The notes: generated from the letters alone by a model not told the origin. A stretch of DNA of 64,000 bases from Vibrio sp. S9_S30 (GCF_014694455.1 NZ_JAAUWT010000013.1:103386-167385), one strand, 5' to 3'; positions 1-9,613 are shown, numbered from the stretch's first letter. Translations and numbers: made by a program.

Positions 1-394
1 AAATGATGCAGAAAAGGAAGGAGCAAAATGGGCTTCACAAAATGATGCTCGCGTTACTCGTGTTGGAAAATTTATCCGTAGGACACGCATTGATGAATTA
101 CCTCAACTTATTAATGTCCTTAAAAATGAAATGTCGATGGTAGGACCGCGCCCAGAACGAGAAGTTTTCATAGAAAAGTTGGAAGAGGAAATTCCTTACT
201 ATCGATTTCGTCATGCCGTGAAACCAGGTGTTACAGGTCTAGCCCAAGTTAAGTATCCATATGGAGCATCAGTCGAGGATGCTATTTGGAAACACAAATA
301 TGACATTTTCTATATCAAACATCAAAACTGGCGTATGGAATTTAAAATTTTACTTCTAACAATTAAAACAGTTTTGTTTGGAATGGGGAGATAA
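1..394 (+). CDS. Undecaprenyl-phosphate sugar phosphotransferase (WcaJ/PglC superfamily), C-terminal part
   Basis: The reading frame is open from position 2, so the gene starts left of the window. The visible part is the catalytic C-terminus of a bacterial sugar transferase, the membrane enzyme that starts repeat-unit synthesis by moving a sugar-1-phosphate onto undecaprenyl phosphate. Diagnostic stretches are RRTRIDELPQLINVLKNEMS followed by MVGPRPER, and GVTGLAQV near the end. It lies on the plus strand, opposite to the large minus-strand operon, so it closes a separate cluster that extends left. The next gene starts one base after its stop. Which sugar it transfers cannot be told from this fragment. 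Confidence 0.9.
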   Translation, partial: NDAEKEGAKWASQNDARVTRVGKFIRRTRIDELPQLINVLKNEMSMVGPRPEREVFIEKLEEEIPYYRFRHAVKPGVTGLAQVKYPYGASVEDAIWKHKYDIFYIKHQNWRMEFKILLLTIKTVLFGMGR

Positions 395-395
395 G

Positions 396-1205
396 GTGTT
401 ATCAAATTTCTCTGTACTTTGCTCACTATATCGCAAAGAAAAACCCGAATATTTAAAAGAGTGCTTTGAGAGTATTGCGGCACAAACTCTACAAGCAACT
501 GAGATTGTAGTGGTTCATGATGGCCCTCTGACAGAAGAGCTATATGCTGTTCTAAAATTGTGGCAGTCTAAGCTTCCTCTAAAGCAAGTTTACATTACAA
601 AAAATGTTGGATTGGGCGAAGCTTTAAATAAAGGTCTAGAAGCTTGTACTTACGACTTAGTTGTACGCATCGATACTGACGATATAAATCACAAAGATAG
701 ATTTTGTAAACAAGTTAGGTATATGGATGCCAACCCCGAAATATGCGCTGCCAGTTCTAACATTTATGAGTTTGAAAATTGCTTTAAAAAGCCATCTAGA
801 ATAAAAACCGTACCTCTTGGAAAAAATATACCAAGGTATATCTTAAAAAGAAATCCATTAAATCATATGGCAACAATTTTTAGAAAACGGGCTGTTCTAA
901 AAGTTGGTAGCTACCAGCACCATCTGTATATGGAAGACTATTACTTATGGCTTAGACTTCAAGCTCATGGCTATAAACTCAGCAATATGCCGGAAGTTTT
1001 AGTCAGCGCTAGAATAGGAAATGGGATGTTAGAAAGGCGAAGGGGAAGCCAGTATGCTAGAAGCGAGCTGTCATTAATGAAAAAAATTTATGGACTCAAG
1101 CTTACAAAAAGCCCAAGAACGGCAATAATTTTTACTACTCGAAGTTTGACAAGATTAATGCCTAGCTCATTTATAAAAAGAATATATGAATTTTGTCTAC
1201 GCTAA
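396..1205 (+). CDS. Family 2 glycosyltransferase (AmsE-like)
   Basis: A GT-A fold glycosyltransferase of about 269 residues that probably adds one sugar to a lipid-linked repeat unit at the inner membrane. The N-terminus (FSVLCSLYRKEKPEYL) and the metal/nucleotide-binding stretch RIDTDD near residue 90 are typical of family 2. I place the start at GTG 396: it follows the TAA of the preceding sugar transferase by one base and has GGGGAG five bases upstream. A TTG at 378 is in frame but lies inside the previous gene. The two genes are translationally coupled. Donor and acceptor are not predictable from sequence alone. Confidence 0.85.
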   Translation: MLSNFSVLCSLYRKEKPEYLKECFESIAAQTLQATEIVVVHDGPLTEELYAVLKLWQSKLPLKQVYITKNVGLGEALNKGLEACTYDLVVRIDTDDINHKDRFCKQVRYMDANPEICAASSNIYEFENCFKKPSRIKTVPLGKNIPRYILKRNPLNHMATIFRKRAVLKVGSYQHHLYMEDYYLWLRLQAHGYKLSNMPEVLVSARIGNGMLERRRGSQYARSELSLMKKIYGLKLTKSPRTAIIFTTRSLTRLMPSSFIKRIYEFCLR

Positions 1206-1282
1206 TTTGTAATCCTCCCCAAAACTAGAAGCATTTAGAAATAGAGTTCTTCAGTCTAAACTAAACCCAATGGAGAGCGCTG

Positions 1283-1321
1283 ATGAAAAAGTCACGCTAT
1301 ACAGAAACAAAAATCGTCAAT
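1283..1321 (+). pseudogene. Remnant of an IS3-family transposase orfA (first ~13 codons)
   Basis: An ATG at 1283, preceded by GGAGAGCGCTG, opens with the peptide MKKSRYTETKIVN. This is the characteristic amino end of IS3-family OrfA proteins, whose usual continuation is a helix such as ILKEAE. After the asparagine the frame changes to unrelated residues and soon stops, and no orfB is present. I read this as the 5' scrap of an insertion sequence whose remainder was deleted. It lies at the junction of the two convergent polysaccharide clusters. The match is short and was judged by eye only. Confidence 0.5.
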
Positions 1322-1354
1322 ACCCGGTACAGTCATGATTTTTCACTAGTTTAT

Positions 1355-2386
1355 TTATAACGCGCTTGCAAATAAACTAAAAAACATTGATTCATACTCT
1401 AAGTAGTTAAAATCGACCTGAATACCTCTAAAAAAGAGCATTAGAAACAATATCACTACAAAGCAACGAACCCAAAATACATGTTCTGGTCGTTTAACGC
1501 GAGATACCATGTAGGGAATAACTATAATTTGGGCGACCAAAAGGGCAACACTAAGTCTTCTAAATATTATCGCTTGAAACGACAAATTTTGAACCACCGC
1601 ACCAACTAGGTACATATTGAGATATGGAACCATTTTTTTATTCATTGATAACTTTGAATAATAGAAAGCAACTGATAGTGCGATTAGATTAAACATAATA
1701 AAACCTAGCCCAATACCAGAGAACTCACTTGCCTGAAAATGCGATGTTCCAACATAAGCTTGATAAAACGACGGTATTAAATGAAACGGAATAAAATTAA
1801 ACTTAATACTAAGAGTTGAAAGCAACACAGCTAAAAACCAAAAAGTCGTTGAGTAAGTTCTACTCAAGAATAAAAAAAATAAAAAGTAAAAAAAAGCAGA
1901 CATGTGAATGAATATACATACCACCGTAACCACAAAGAACGTTAAATTCCTCTTATCAGCCAGATACTTTATAGCATAGAGCATTATAACAACGACCAAA
2001 TATTGCCTGACAATATTAAAAGAATCGAAGTAGCCTCTAGTTGAAACAAATAAAAACAACGCAAGCCAAATAGAAACTCCTGCATTTCTAATTGCTAAAA
2101 AAACGAATAAAATCGTCAGGAATGAAATAAAAAGAAATAACGATTGCGGTCCAAAACCAATCCATTTAAAAATAACAATAAGATAATTAAAGAATGGCTC
2201 AGGAAAAGAGTCTTTAGGAAAGTCAATATAAACATTATAATAGTTTTTATAATCGCTGCCAACAAAAAATCTGGAGCCTGATATAAAAAAAAGAATCAAA
2301 AATGCAAAAAAAGACAGCAAATCTGAACGAACATTAAATATAGCTAACAATCCAAAAAAAGTAGCCAGAAAAATATAAATAGCCAT
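1355..2386 (-). CDS. wzy: O-antigen/capsule polymerase, EpsG/Wzy family
   Basis: A hydrophobic protein of 343 residues with about ten membrane segments. It fits the EpsG branch of Wzy polymerases, which join lipid-linked repeat units on the periplasmic face. Seen in the sequence: a short first segment, then RFFVGSDYKNYYNVY near residue 39, and NIVRQYLVV near residue 124, both hallmark positions of EpsG-type polymerases, with FIHMSAFFY further on. It is the last gene of the minus-strand operon, about 320 bases beyond the GT25 gene. It is very AT-rich, as polymerase genes usually are. The linkage formed is unknown. Confidence 0.82.
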   Translation of the reverse strand: MAIYIFLATFFGLLAIFNVRSDLLSFFAFLILFFISGSRFFVGSDYKNYYNVYIDFPKDSFPEPFFNYLIVIFKWIGFGPQSLFLFISFLTILFVFLAIRNAGVSIWLALFLFVSTRGYFDSFNIVRQYLVVVIMLYAIKYLADKRNLTFFVVTVVCIFIHMSAFFYFLFFLFLSRTYSTTFWFLAVLLSTLSIKFNFIPFHLIPSFYQAYVGTSHFQASEFSGIGLGFIMFNLIALSVAFYYSKLSMNKKMVPYLNMYLVGAVVQNLSFQAIIFRRLSVALLVAQIIVIPYMVSRVKRPEHVFWVRCFVVILFLMLFFRGIQVDFNYLEYESMFFSLFASAL

Positions 2387-2710
2387 ATTAGTCCAAATTA
2401 AGCCTAACCGATTCTGTCAATAGAGAGTTTCGTTATGCGAACTAAAAGAGTTGGTAGGTTAAAACACCCAAAATAATTGAAAAACTTTCAAGTAAAAGTT
2501 TAACTAAGCCATTAAAACAGTTCAAAATAGCTATAAGTGACATAATCAAATCAAATATAAAAGGAGATAATAATATTGAAAATTCAAAATTTCAAGTGAT
2601 TAAATTATACACACTTGAAAAATTATATCTGCAAACCATAGCGACTCATTATTACTAATTTTAGCTAATAGTAAGCTTGTACCATACAAACTCAAATATT
2701 CATCACAATA
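2387..2710. other. AT-rich intergenic stretch between wzy and the GT25 gene
   Basis: I see no credible coding region on either strand here. The stretch is strongly AT-rich and separates the last operon gene (wzy) from the GT25 gene upstream. It could hold a separate promoter for wzy or be left over from gene replacement at the variable end of the cluster. I could not identify a convincing -35/-10 pair or terminator. Confidence 0.5.
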
Positions 2711-3418
2711 TCACTCTCTATTAATAATATATTTAATTGACTGCCTTTCTTTTTCAATTAGTGAACAAGACAAATCAAGGGGATGAGAAAATATTTTTGA
2801 GTAGTAAATTCCTTTTACATTAGAGTTTTTTGCAATAAACCGCCAATCATCAATGATAAACGATTTAGATTCCAATAATTTTAATATGGATAATGCAACT
2901 TTTCGATTAATCAAATAACAGCATGTTCTAAAAACCCATCTTTCAGTCCAAAGAATAATTTTTTTAAATTGAGTACTTTCTATTTGAAAAGGGGATAAAA
3001 CAAAACGTTCTTCACATGAAAGACCATCTTGTCCACCGAGTATATAAATTCCATCATCAAGTAGTTTTGATTCATCGACCTCTAAAAGACTAATTAGCGT
3101 TTCCTTAGTAGAAGACACATCATCTTCCAAAACTAAAAGCCAATCTTGATGTGAATTATGTATAAATTCCTTTAGTGCTTTTTTATGGCTAAGAAAACAG
3201 CCAACCTCTGAAGGCGTAAGTATATGACGATTACCGAAACTTGGATTGTCATTTTTCACATAGAGATAATATTCAGAAGCTTCCATGCTGGGACCATAAA
3301 CAGCCTTAATGAATCTATAATTTTTACAATAACCATTCAATAGATTTGATATATTTTCTTTTTTTTCTAAATCTTTTTCTAAATTAATAATTAGTATTTC
3401 TAAATTGTCAGATAACAT
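2711..3418 (-). CDS. Glycosyltransferase family 25 (LPS LgtB/LpsA type)
   Basis: A 235-residue protein of glycosyltransferase family 25, enzymes that usually transfer galactose or glucose during LOS/LPS or capsule assembly. Visible features are the N-terminal ILIINLEKDLEKK, the stretch LTPSEVGCFLSHKKALKEF in the middle, and the acidic metal-binding motif VLEDDV near residue 100, all in the order expected for the family. Its start lies one base past the stop of the upstream GT2 gene, so the two are co-translated. Length is close to the family norm. The exact sugar is not inferable. Confidence 0.85.
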   Translation of the reverse strand: MLSDNLEILIINLEKDLEKKENISNLLNGYCKNYRFIKAVYGPSMEASEYYLYVKNDNPSFGNRHILTPSEVGCFLSHKKALKEFIHNSHQDWLLVLEDDVSSTKETLISLLEVDESKLLDDGIYILGGQDGLSCEERFVLSPFQIESTQFKKIILWTERWVFRTCCYLINRKVALSILKLLESKSFIIDDWRFIAKNSNVKGIYYSKIFSHPLDLSCSLIEKERQSIKYIINRE

Positions 3419-3419
3419 A

Positions 3420-4307
3420 TCAAATATATTTCCTTAATTTAATTGACATAGTCGGCGAGATGAATGTTAAAATGGACTTTATTAGCAAGGTTATATCCAT
3501 AGAATATAGTGAGCTTTTTAGATAATATAGTGAAGCTACTCGACTCAGTAACATAAGGTGAGAATGAGCCATATGTTCATTGCTATATCTTTTAAAAGTT
3601 AACTTATATCCAGAATAAAATTCACGTTCAAAATAATTTAATGCTTCTTTTGTGTTTTTGATATCCTTAGATACACTACTTCTCTTTGTGAGGTAATTAC
3701 ATTGAGTCAAAGGAGTATTGATATAAAACAAGTCTGTCTTTTTAATATGTTTTAGCATCCTTAAAATAAACTCATAGTCCTCCAGCGCCTTCAAAGAATT
3801 ATTAAACCCTCCCAACTCTAAAAACAATTCTTTTGATATACACCACATAGGTGTTCCACCAATTGGATTTGACCTTAACATACTAGCATTAGATATCGAA
3901 GAGGGTTTTTTCTCTGGATTGGTTTTATAAGAAACACCCTCAAATAACATATTAATGAAAGCAGGATGATAATAAAACTTTACGTCAAAGGCTTCAATGT
4001 ATGTCTTTAAGATTTCACACTTATTATTTAAAAAAACATCATCATCATCTAAAAACATAATCCAATCAAACCTACTAATTTCCACACCCTTGTTTCTAGA
4101 ACCAGCCGCACCCACATTAATTTTATTGCGCACAACGACCAAATCAAACCTATAGCTTTGATCATCTATATAAGTGCTTATAGGTATTTCAGAATTATCA
4201 TCAACGACAATTACTTCAAAATTTGAATATGTTTGTTTATTCAAATTTTTCAAACACACCAATAAGTCTATTTTCCTATTATAGGATGGAATAATAATTG
4301 AAAACAT
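3420..4307 (-). CDS. Family 2 glycosyltransferase
   Basis: A GT-A glycosyltransferase of 295 residues. The opening FSIIIPSYNRKIDLLVCLKN, the nucleotide-binding VIVVDDNSE and the metal-binding run FLDDDD near residue 90 are classical for family 2. GGFNNSLKALEDYEF in the second half carries the ED motif that often holds the catalytic base. It lies 11 bases after the flippase gene and immediately before the GT25 gene, so it is a repeat-unit enzyme of this operon. Composition is AT-rich like its neighbours. Confidence 0.85.
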   Translation of the reverse strand: MFSIIIPSYNRKIDLLVCLKNLNKQTYSNFEVIVVDDNSEIPISTYIDDQSYRFDLVVVRNKINVGAAGSRNKGVEISRFDWIMFLDDDDVFLNNKCEILKTYIEAFDVKFYYHPAFINMLFEGVSYKTNPEKKPSSISNASMLRSNPIGGTPMWCISKELFLELGGFNNSLKALEDYEFILRMLKHIKKTDLFYINTPLTQCNYLTKRSSVSKDIKNTKEALNYFEREFYSGYKLTFKRYSNEHMAHSHLMLLSRVASLYYLKSSLYSMDITLLIKSILTFISPTMSIKLRKYI

Positions 4308-4318
4308 AATCTATATTT

Positions 4319-5680
4319 TTATATTTTAAAAAGAGTTTTTCTTTTCCCAAAAGCAAAAGAAAGTAGCAACAATGTAATAAAGAATCTGATAAAAAGATCT
4401 GTATTAAAGGATACGATAGAAACAAGGACTAAAAATGAGAAACATAATAAAATCCTTATAAACCCTACTTCAAATTGACCACTATATCTAATACTTATCA
4501 TAATATGAAGTAGTAAATACAAAAGAAGATATGACATGAGTGTTGCGATTGCTGCACCCAAAGCACCATATTTTGGTATGAGTAATAAATTCAACATTAC
4601 GTTAAAGATAAGGCTAGAAATGGTAAATACTGACGACCACATAACCTTGAATTTAAAATTAAGGAACCACAGATATAAAGTCAAGGAAAATATAAAAAGA
4701 TTGGATAGCAAAACTAAGTTTGTAAGAACTGTTGTTTCAGAATAGCTTTCGCCACCAACCACCAAAGATATTTCTTTGTTGAACAGTACCGCTATTGAGG
4801 TTATAGCTGAAACCACCAATAGGAATTGATTTGATTCGCTATTTAATCGAAAAAAATTTCTTTCGTTACAACATTTCATAAAACTAGGGTTCCAGGAGAC
4901 AAGAATAACACCAACAAGAAGGTATGGTAGTGACCCTACTGAGTACGAAAAGCTGTAAAAGGCTACACTTTCTAAATCATCTAGATATCCGAGCATTACT
5001 CTGTCAAATTGCTGAAGAAGAAACCCGGAAAGAGCATAAGGAATAAGTGAAATAGAATATCTAAAAGGAGAATATAAGCTTTTAAATGAAAATTTAAATG
5101 AATTTAAATTTCTATAAAAAAAATATAAAAAAACAAAAACAATAGGTATGAGTGATATAATCTTAGCTGTGATAAATGAGAGCGAGCCATCTTCAAAAAG
5201 AAAAACAAATAGTAACAAGCATGAATAAAGTATAGCACCACCAACCACAGTCAATGTAGAAACCATCTTAGATTTCTCATCAACCTTAAAAAACTCCTCT
5301 AAAGAATTATATATAGCTTGAATATACGCCGCGATAACCAGAAAAAAAACGCTTTCGACAGCAAGTTCAAGAGAGTTAGATAACTCGATCCTAAAGAAAT
5401 AAAGAACAAAGAGAAAAAATGAAATATATATTATTGACAAAAGAAGGAATGAAGAAACTTTCTCGGATATATCGTCATCCTTAAAGTAAAATCGAGATAT
5501 CGATGATTGAAAATTAAGAACCAAAACTACTACCAATATGGAAAAGTAGGTATTAATCAAGCTATAGCCAGCATACTCTTCAACGGTCAAGGTTCTAACA
5601 ATAATGGGCATCGAAACGACGCTCATTATTTTGAGTAGTATAGTGCCTGTGAAATACCTAATAAAGTGTTCTTTAATCAA
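4319..5680 (-). CDS. wzx: Repeat-unit flippase, Wzx family
   Basis: A 453-residue protein with 12-14 hydrophobic segments and the N-terminal pattern of the polysaccharide-transport (RfbX/Wzx, MATE-like) family, including VRTLTVEEYAGYSLINTYFS near residue 28. It would flip the undecaprenyl-linked repeat unit to the periplasm for polymerisation by the Wzy encoded at the operon end. The start overlaps the end of the upstream GT4 gene by eight bases, indicating coupled translation. The pairing with a Wzy polymerase, Wzz and an OtnA-like channel makes this a Wzy-dependent system. Confidence 0.88.
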   Translation of the reverse strand: MIKEHFIRYFTGTILLKIMSVVSMPIIVRTLTVEEYAGYSLINTYFSILVVVLVLNFQSSISRFYFKDDDISEKVSSFLLLSIIYISFFLFVLYFFRIELSNSLELAVESVFFLVIAAYIQAIYNSLEEFFKVDEKSKMVSTLTVVGGAILYSCLLLFVFLFEDGSLSFITAKIISLIPIVFVFLYFFYRNLNSFKFSFKSLYSPFRYSISLIPYALSGFLLQQFDRVMLGYLDDLESVAFYSFSYSVGSLPYLLVGVILVSWNPSFMKCCNERNFFRLNSESNQFLLVVSAITSIAVLFNKEISLVVGGESYSETTVLTNLVLLSNLFIFSLTLYLWFLNFKFKVMWSSVFTISSLIFNVMLNLLLIPKYGALGAAIATLMSYLLLYLLLHIMISIRYSGQFEVGFIRILLCFSFLVLVSIVSFNTDLFIRFFITLLLLSFAFGKRKTLFKI

Positions 5681-6746
5681 TCTTTACACCAAAACTTGCT
5701 AAGTTAGCATTCCATATTGTCTTGATATTGTCTAGTTGATAACGCTTAGCGGTGTCATTCTGTTTTTTCGATACATTTGAAAGGAGATGTTTATTATCGA
5801 TGATATACAACATCTTCTTTGCGAGATCTTCAACCGAATTTCTTCGCGCAAGAAAACCATTTTCCTCATCCTTGATAAGGAAAGAGGGACCAACGCAATC
5901 TGTCGCTAGTATAGGTACCCCAAAGGCCATAGATTCAAGCATTACCATTGAGAGCCCTTCCTCTCGAGAAGGAAGAACAAAAAATAAAGATGATTTGAAA
6001 TAAGAGTCTATTTGGTTTGTTCCGTCGATAAATTCTACACTTGAATTTAACTGAAGTTTAGAGGCAAGATAATCTAACTCACTCTTATGCCCAAAATCTT
6101 TACCAACAATAGTGAGTTTATAGCCATCCCTTTGCTTACGGACTATATCAAATGCCTTTAATAAAATATCTTGACCCTTTACATAATCGAGTCGACCAAT
6201 ATTCAATATCGTTTTAGGAGTCGGCTTGTATCCATCATAAATATCGACAGAAATAGGGTTAGCTATAAAGCGCACATCACAGCCATATTGAATATAGTTA
6301 TCTTTTTCAAAAGGGCTTGCAGGTACAAAAAAACTTAGATGACGATAAAACGTCTTTCGCATTAGCTCTAAGAGCCCGGAGTGCTTGACATAGTTATAGT
6401 GTTCATATCCTACTGAAAGAATACCAAACCTTTTAGCAATTAAAGCAGCCATAGAAGAAGTCTCTATAGTCTCACCAATTATAAGACCAATATCATGCTC
6501 TTTAACTAGACTCGATAATCCTCTGTATATTTTGAGCCATTTACGAGCTCTTGAGTTAATATTTTGAAGCTCGGCAAATGTAATAGACACCTTACTATCA
6601 ATTTCATATGCTGGAATAGTCTCACCATACATACTGTAAATAACAACTTCATTTCCAGAATTAGACCATGAGTTTGCTAGAGTAGTAATAAACTTCTCAA
6701 CCCCACCTAAACTGTCTATACCTTTCGATATAAATAAAATATTCAT
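5673..6746 (-). CDS. Family 4 glycosyltransferase
   Basis: A GT-B retaining glycosyltransferase of 357 residues. The N-terminal glycine-rich acceptor region (SKGIDSLGGVEKF), NIGRLDYVKGQD near residue 180, and the donor-binding EX7E motif inside REEGLSMVMLESMAFGVP near residue 262 place it in family 4. It probably adds a hexose or N-acetylhexosamine to the repeat unit on the cytoplasmic side of the membrane. It overlaps wzx at its 3' end by eight bases and follows the flavoprotein gene by three bases. Confidence 0.87.
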   Translation of the reverse strand: MNILFISKGIDSLGGVEKFITTLANSWSNSGNEVVIYSMYGETIPAYEIDSKVSITFAELQNINSRARKWLKIYRGLSSLVKEHDIGLIIGETIETSSMAALIAKRFGILSVGYEHYNYVKHSGLLELMRKTFYRHLSFFVPASPFEKDNYIQYGCDVRFIANPISVDIYDGYKPTPKTILNIGRLDYVKGQDILLKAFDIVRKQRDGYKLTIVGKDFGHKSELDYLASKLQLNSSVEFIDGTNQIDSYFKSSLFFVLPSREEGLSMVMLESMAFGVPILATDCVGPSFLIKDEENGFLARRNSVEDLAKKMLYIIDNKHLLSNVSKKQNDTAKRYQLDNIKTIWNANLASFGVKID

Positions 6747-6749
6747 AAA

Positions 6750-8030
6750 CTAACTACCCGAAGATACAGATTCAACCGCTACGCGCGCATCAATCATAGA
6801 ATCTTCAATCGAACAATACTTCCATCTCCCGTATCGACCCACCATATAAATACCTTTATCTTCCAGCTCTCCAAAGCTAATTTCTTTTAGTTCATTACTT
6901 TGCTTAGATATATGAACATAGGCTGGATCCATTAGTATGGATTCGTAGGAAACTAGCTCATGATCTGTAATTACGCCAATTTTTCTTAAGTTTTCTAAGG
7001 TAGTCTTCAATTCGCCTTCGATACAGATTTCTGCATTACTCGAAGATGACGGATAACCTATCTCTACATACATACTAAGACGCTCTGAGTTAAGAATATT
7101 GTCATAAAAGCCTAGTCGATAGAAGTTTATGTCTTTCGATGGATAGTAGATCCAATGCTCTTCTTTTAGAGGAGATTTCTTGTTGAATCCAAGATTTAAC
7201 ACCAGTACTTTATTCGACGATAAACTTGGTAATAGGGACTTCGAATAATCATAATTTTTGGTGAGCGAAATGAACTTGTCGAATGGGATTGAACTTATCA
7301 GTTTTTCGAATCGGTATTCATTTTTTGATGTTACAACAATACGATTTTCAATATCGATATAAAGAACTTCCTCTTCAAGATGAACACGTTCTTTGTCAAT
7401 TTCATTAAATAGTGCTTCAACGAAGGTCTCAGCTCCATTTTTTGGATAAAGAAAAGTATTGTTATAAGAAGAGTCCTGCTCAGATTTCATGTTATCGATA
7501 ATCTCTTCAATATCGGCATAAGGGAAAAAACGTCCCATTGCATCAACATCAAGTTCATTCAGATCACATGAATATAACTTCTCGTTATAAGGCTTGAGGA
7601 ACATGTTTGTTATAGACTTACCAAACTTACCATATAACATCCCCTCAAATGAATCGTAATTCTCAGAGGATTCCTTCTTAAAGAGGTCGTAAAGACAACT
7701 TATAAAGTCTTCTTTCGACAATTGATGAATATTCTTCTGAAATGGATAATCAATATATCTATCTTCAAAGAATATTTTAGTATTCTTTTCTTTGAAAATA
7801 AGTTCTTCTTTATTAATTTTGCTCTCAAAGAATGACTTTATTTTCTCATCAGCAAAGTGAAAGAAGTGACCTGCATAATCCCAAACGAAGCCATCTTTCT
7901 TTATTGTTCTACAATAACCACCGGGAACTGATTCTCTTTCTACAACTCTGTAGTCACCGTCACCCAATAGATAAGCAGCATAAATTCCCGAGATTCCGCC
8001 ACCAAGAATAAGACACTCAGTATTAATCAT
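6750..8030 (-). CDS. FAD-dependent oxidoreductase (UDP-galactopyranose mutase/amine-oxidase-like)
   Basis: A flavoprotein of about 426 residues with the dinucleotide-binding fingerprint CLILGGGISGIYAAYLLG at its N-terminus and GGYCRTI shortly after, as in UDP-galactopyranose mutases and protoporphyrinogen-oxidase-like proteins. KPYNEKLYSCDLNELDVDAM in the middle and GRYGRWKYCSIEDSM near the C-terminus are shared by polysaccharide-locus members. It could rearrange or oxidise a nucleotide sugar, but the substrate is unknown. I chose ATG 8030, which has GAAAGGA upstream, over an in-frame TTG at 8051. The start overlaps the end of the preceding gene. Confidence 0.72.
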   Translation of the reverse strand: MINTECLILGGGISGIYAAYLLGDGDYRVVERESVPGGYCRTIKKDGFVWDYAGHFFHFADEKIKSFFESKINKEELIFKEKNTKIFFEDRYIDYPFQKNIHQLSKEDFISCLYDLFKKESSENYDSFEGMLYGKFGKSITNMFLKPYNEKLYSCDLNELDVDAMGRFFPYADIEEIIDNMKSEQDSSYNNTFLYPKNGAETFVEALFNEIDKERVHLEEEVLYIDIENRIVVTSKNEYRFEKLISSIPFDKFISLTKNYDYSKSLLPSLSSNKVLVLNLGFNKKSPLKEEHWIYYPSKDINFYRLGFYDNILNSERLSMYVEIGYPSSSSNAEICIEGELKTTLENLRKIGVITDHELVSYESILMDPAYVHISKQSNELKEISFGELEDKGIYMVGRYGRWKYCSIEDSMIDARVAVESVSSGS

Positions 8031-9600
8031 GTAATTCAATTCCTTTCTCAAAAAAGAGCATTAGTTGTTCTAATTGGACTTGAGCCTCTCCGGCCAACGC
8101 TTTATTATGTACTATCGATGACTCTGTCGATAATATGAGATCTGCAAGCTTAACTTGTGTACCAACACTTTCTACTAGTTCAAAGTAGTTAGAGATATTA
8201 TTGTCCGTTTTTTCACACCATGTCGCATCTAACATCTCGCTAATACACTGACTAAGGTCGTCCATCGAAGTGCATTTAGTTATATTAGGGATAACTGAAT
8301 AAGGCACATTACCGAATATTAACGCTGGGCGTTTAAGCATTATTGCTTCAAGAGCGGAACTACCTGCAATTGTAATAACTCCTTTTGAGTTTTCAATCAT
8401 CGGCTTAGGGTCTTTATAGTGATCTAAACGAATTATTCTCACATTTGTTAACTTTCGCAACTCTCTATAAAATTCACTAGGTCTTTCTCCAGACATTGCA
8501 GGATGTTCTTTGACATATAATTTCACATCATACGGTAGAGACTTTGAAATATTGCGAATGACACTTAATTCGTCGATAAACATCGGGGCTTGTACAAAAG
8601 TTGTCGACTCCGGAATCAAGTGTAGAGGGTAGTAAATATAACGCTCACTAGGCACTGGTGATTCAAAATACTTATTCTTTCCGGTCAGGGCTAAGTAACG
8701 CTTGTATTCATAACACACATGGAACCATACCTTTTTGAAAGGGTTTTCGAAAAGAGGTAGCCCTATCTTGTATGATTTTTTTGACAAGTTTCCAGAGCGA
8801 ATTTCAATGTCATATTCTCTTAACGCTGAGCCTACGATCATTTTTAACCCATGGAGCCAATCATATTTTGTATCAGTGATCGAATTCTTAAACTTTTCGG
8901 GTAGTATACCTGACTTATTTCGATAAGTTTCAAGATAATCACTTCTTACACTCTCATTATTCAGCATGGATTGATACATGTTCTCAAAATACGTATCATT
9001 CTCTATTGATAAATTAAATGATGGAATTAAGTAATCCTTATATCTGGGGTAATTCAACCCGATATATTTAACATGAGCTTTCTCTGCATAGTACTTAATC
9101 GCTACTCTCGTAATTGTTACATTTTCGAGATCTAAAATAATCTCTGGTCTAAAGTTTTCGATAACAGATTGTGTATCTCTGTAAACTAGCTCGAGCCAAT
9201 ATAACTTTTCATCATCTGAAATTTCGTTGTTTTGAAACCTAGCATGAAATTCAGCACAAAGATTTTGTTCAAATAAGAATTGCTTTCTAATTGGATAGTA
9301 AGAATCTATGTCTCTTAGAAGGTCAGTATCTATTTTTTCTTGAAATTTACTATTCCGATTAATGAAAGTATCGGTAGCGTTGTTAAGATCGTAGACAGTA
9401 TTAAAATTCTTTTTTGCATAGTAATAGGTTGTTCGATTGTGCCTAGACTCATTATAGAATCCTTCGAAACTAGAGACGAAAAACAAAGCAACTTCATTAC
9501 CTTGAGCTTTCAGTTGCTTTGCCAAAAAAAATAGAGGGTAGCTCGATCGCTCTCTGCAGATAAGCAACACTCGTTTGTTCGAAATTTTATCTTTATTCAT
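8023..9600 (-). CDS. KpsS/KpsC-like capsule biosynthesis protein, candidate nonulosonate transferase
   Basis: A 525-residue soluble protein with the pattern of capsule-synthesis (KpsC/KpsS, LipB) and bacterial sialyltransferase GT-B folds. YVKEHPAM near residue 358 is an HP-type motif, and TIAGSSALEAIMLKRPALIFG near residue 415 is an S-type motif that normally binds a CMP-sugar. It follows directly after the genes that appear to make a CMP-nonulosonic acid. The inference is that it transfers that sugar, or Kdo, to the repeat unit. Family membership is by eye, and an alternative is a general capsule-modification protein. Confidence 0.62.
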   Translation of the reverse strand: MNKDKISNKRVLLICRERSSYPLFFLAKQLKAQGNEVALFFVSSFEGFYNESRHNRTTYYYAKKNFNTVYDLNNATDTFINRNSKFQEKIDTDLLRDIDSYYPIRKQFLFEQNLCAEFHARFQNNEISDDEKLYWLELVYRDTQSVIENFRPEIILDLENVTITRVAIKYYAEKAHVKYIGLNYPRYKDYLIPSFNLSIENDTYFENMYQSMLNNESVRSDYLETYRNKSGILPEKFKNSITDTKYDWLHGLKMIVGSALREYDIEIRSGNLSKKSYKIGLPLFENPFKKVWFHVCYEYKRYLALTGKNKYFESPVPSERYIYYPLHLIPESTTFVQAPMFIDELSVIRNISKSLPYDVKLYVKEHPAMSGERPSEFYRELRKLTNVRIIRLDHYKDPKPMIENSKGVITIAGSSALEAIMLKRPALIFGNVPYSVIPNITKCTSMDDLSQCISEMLDATWCEKTDNNISNYFELVESVGTQVKLADLILSTESSIVHNKALAGEAQVQLEQLMLFFEKGIELHD

Positions 9601-9613
9601 TATCCAACTGGCT

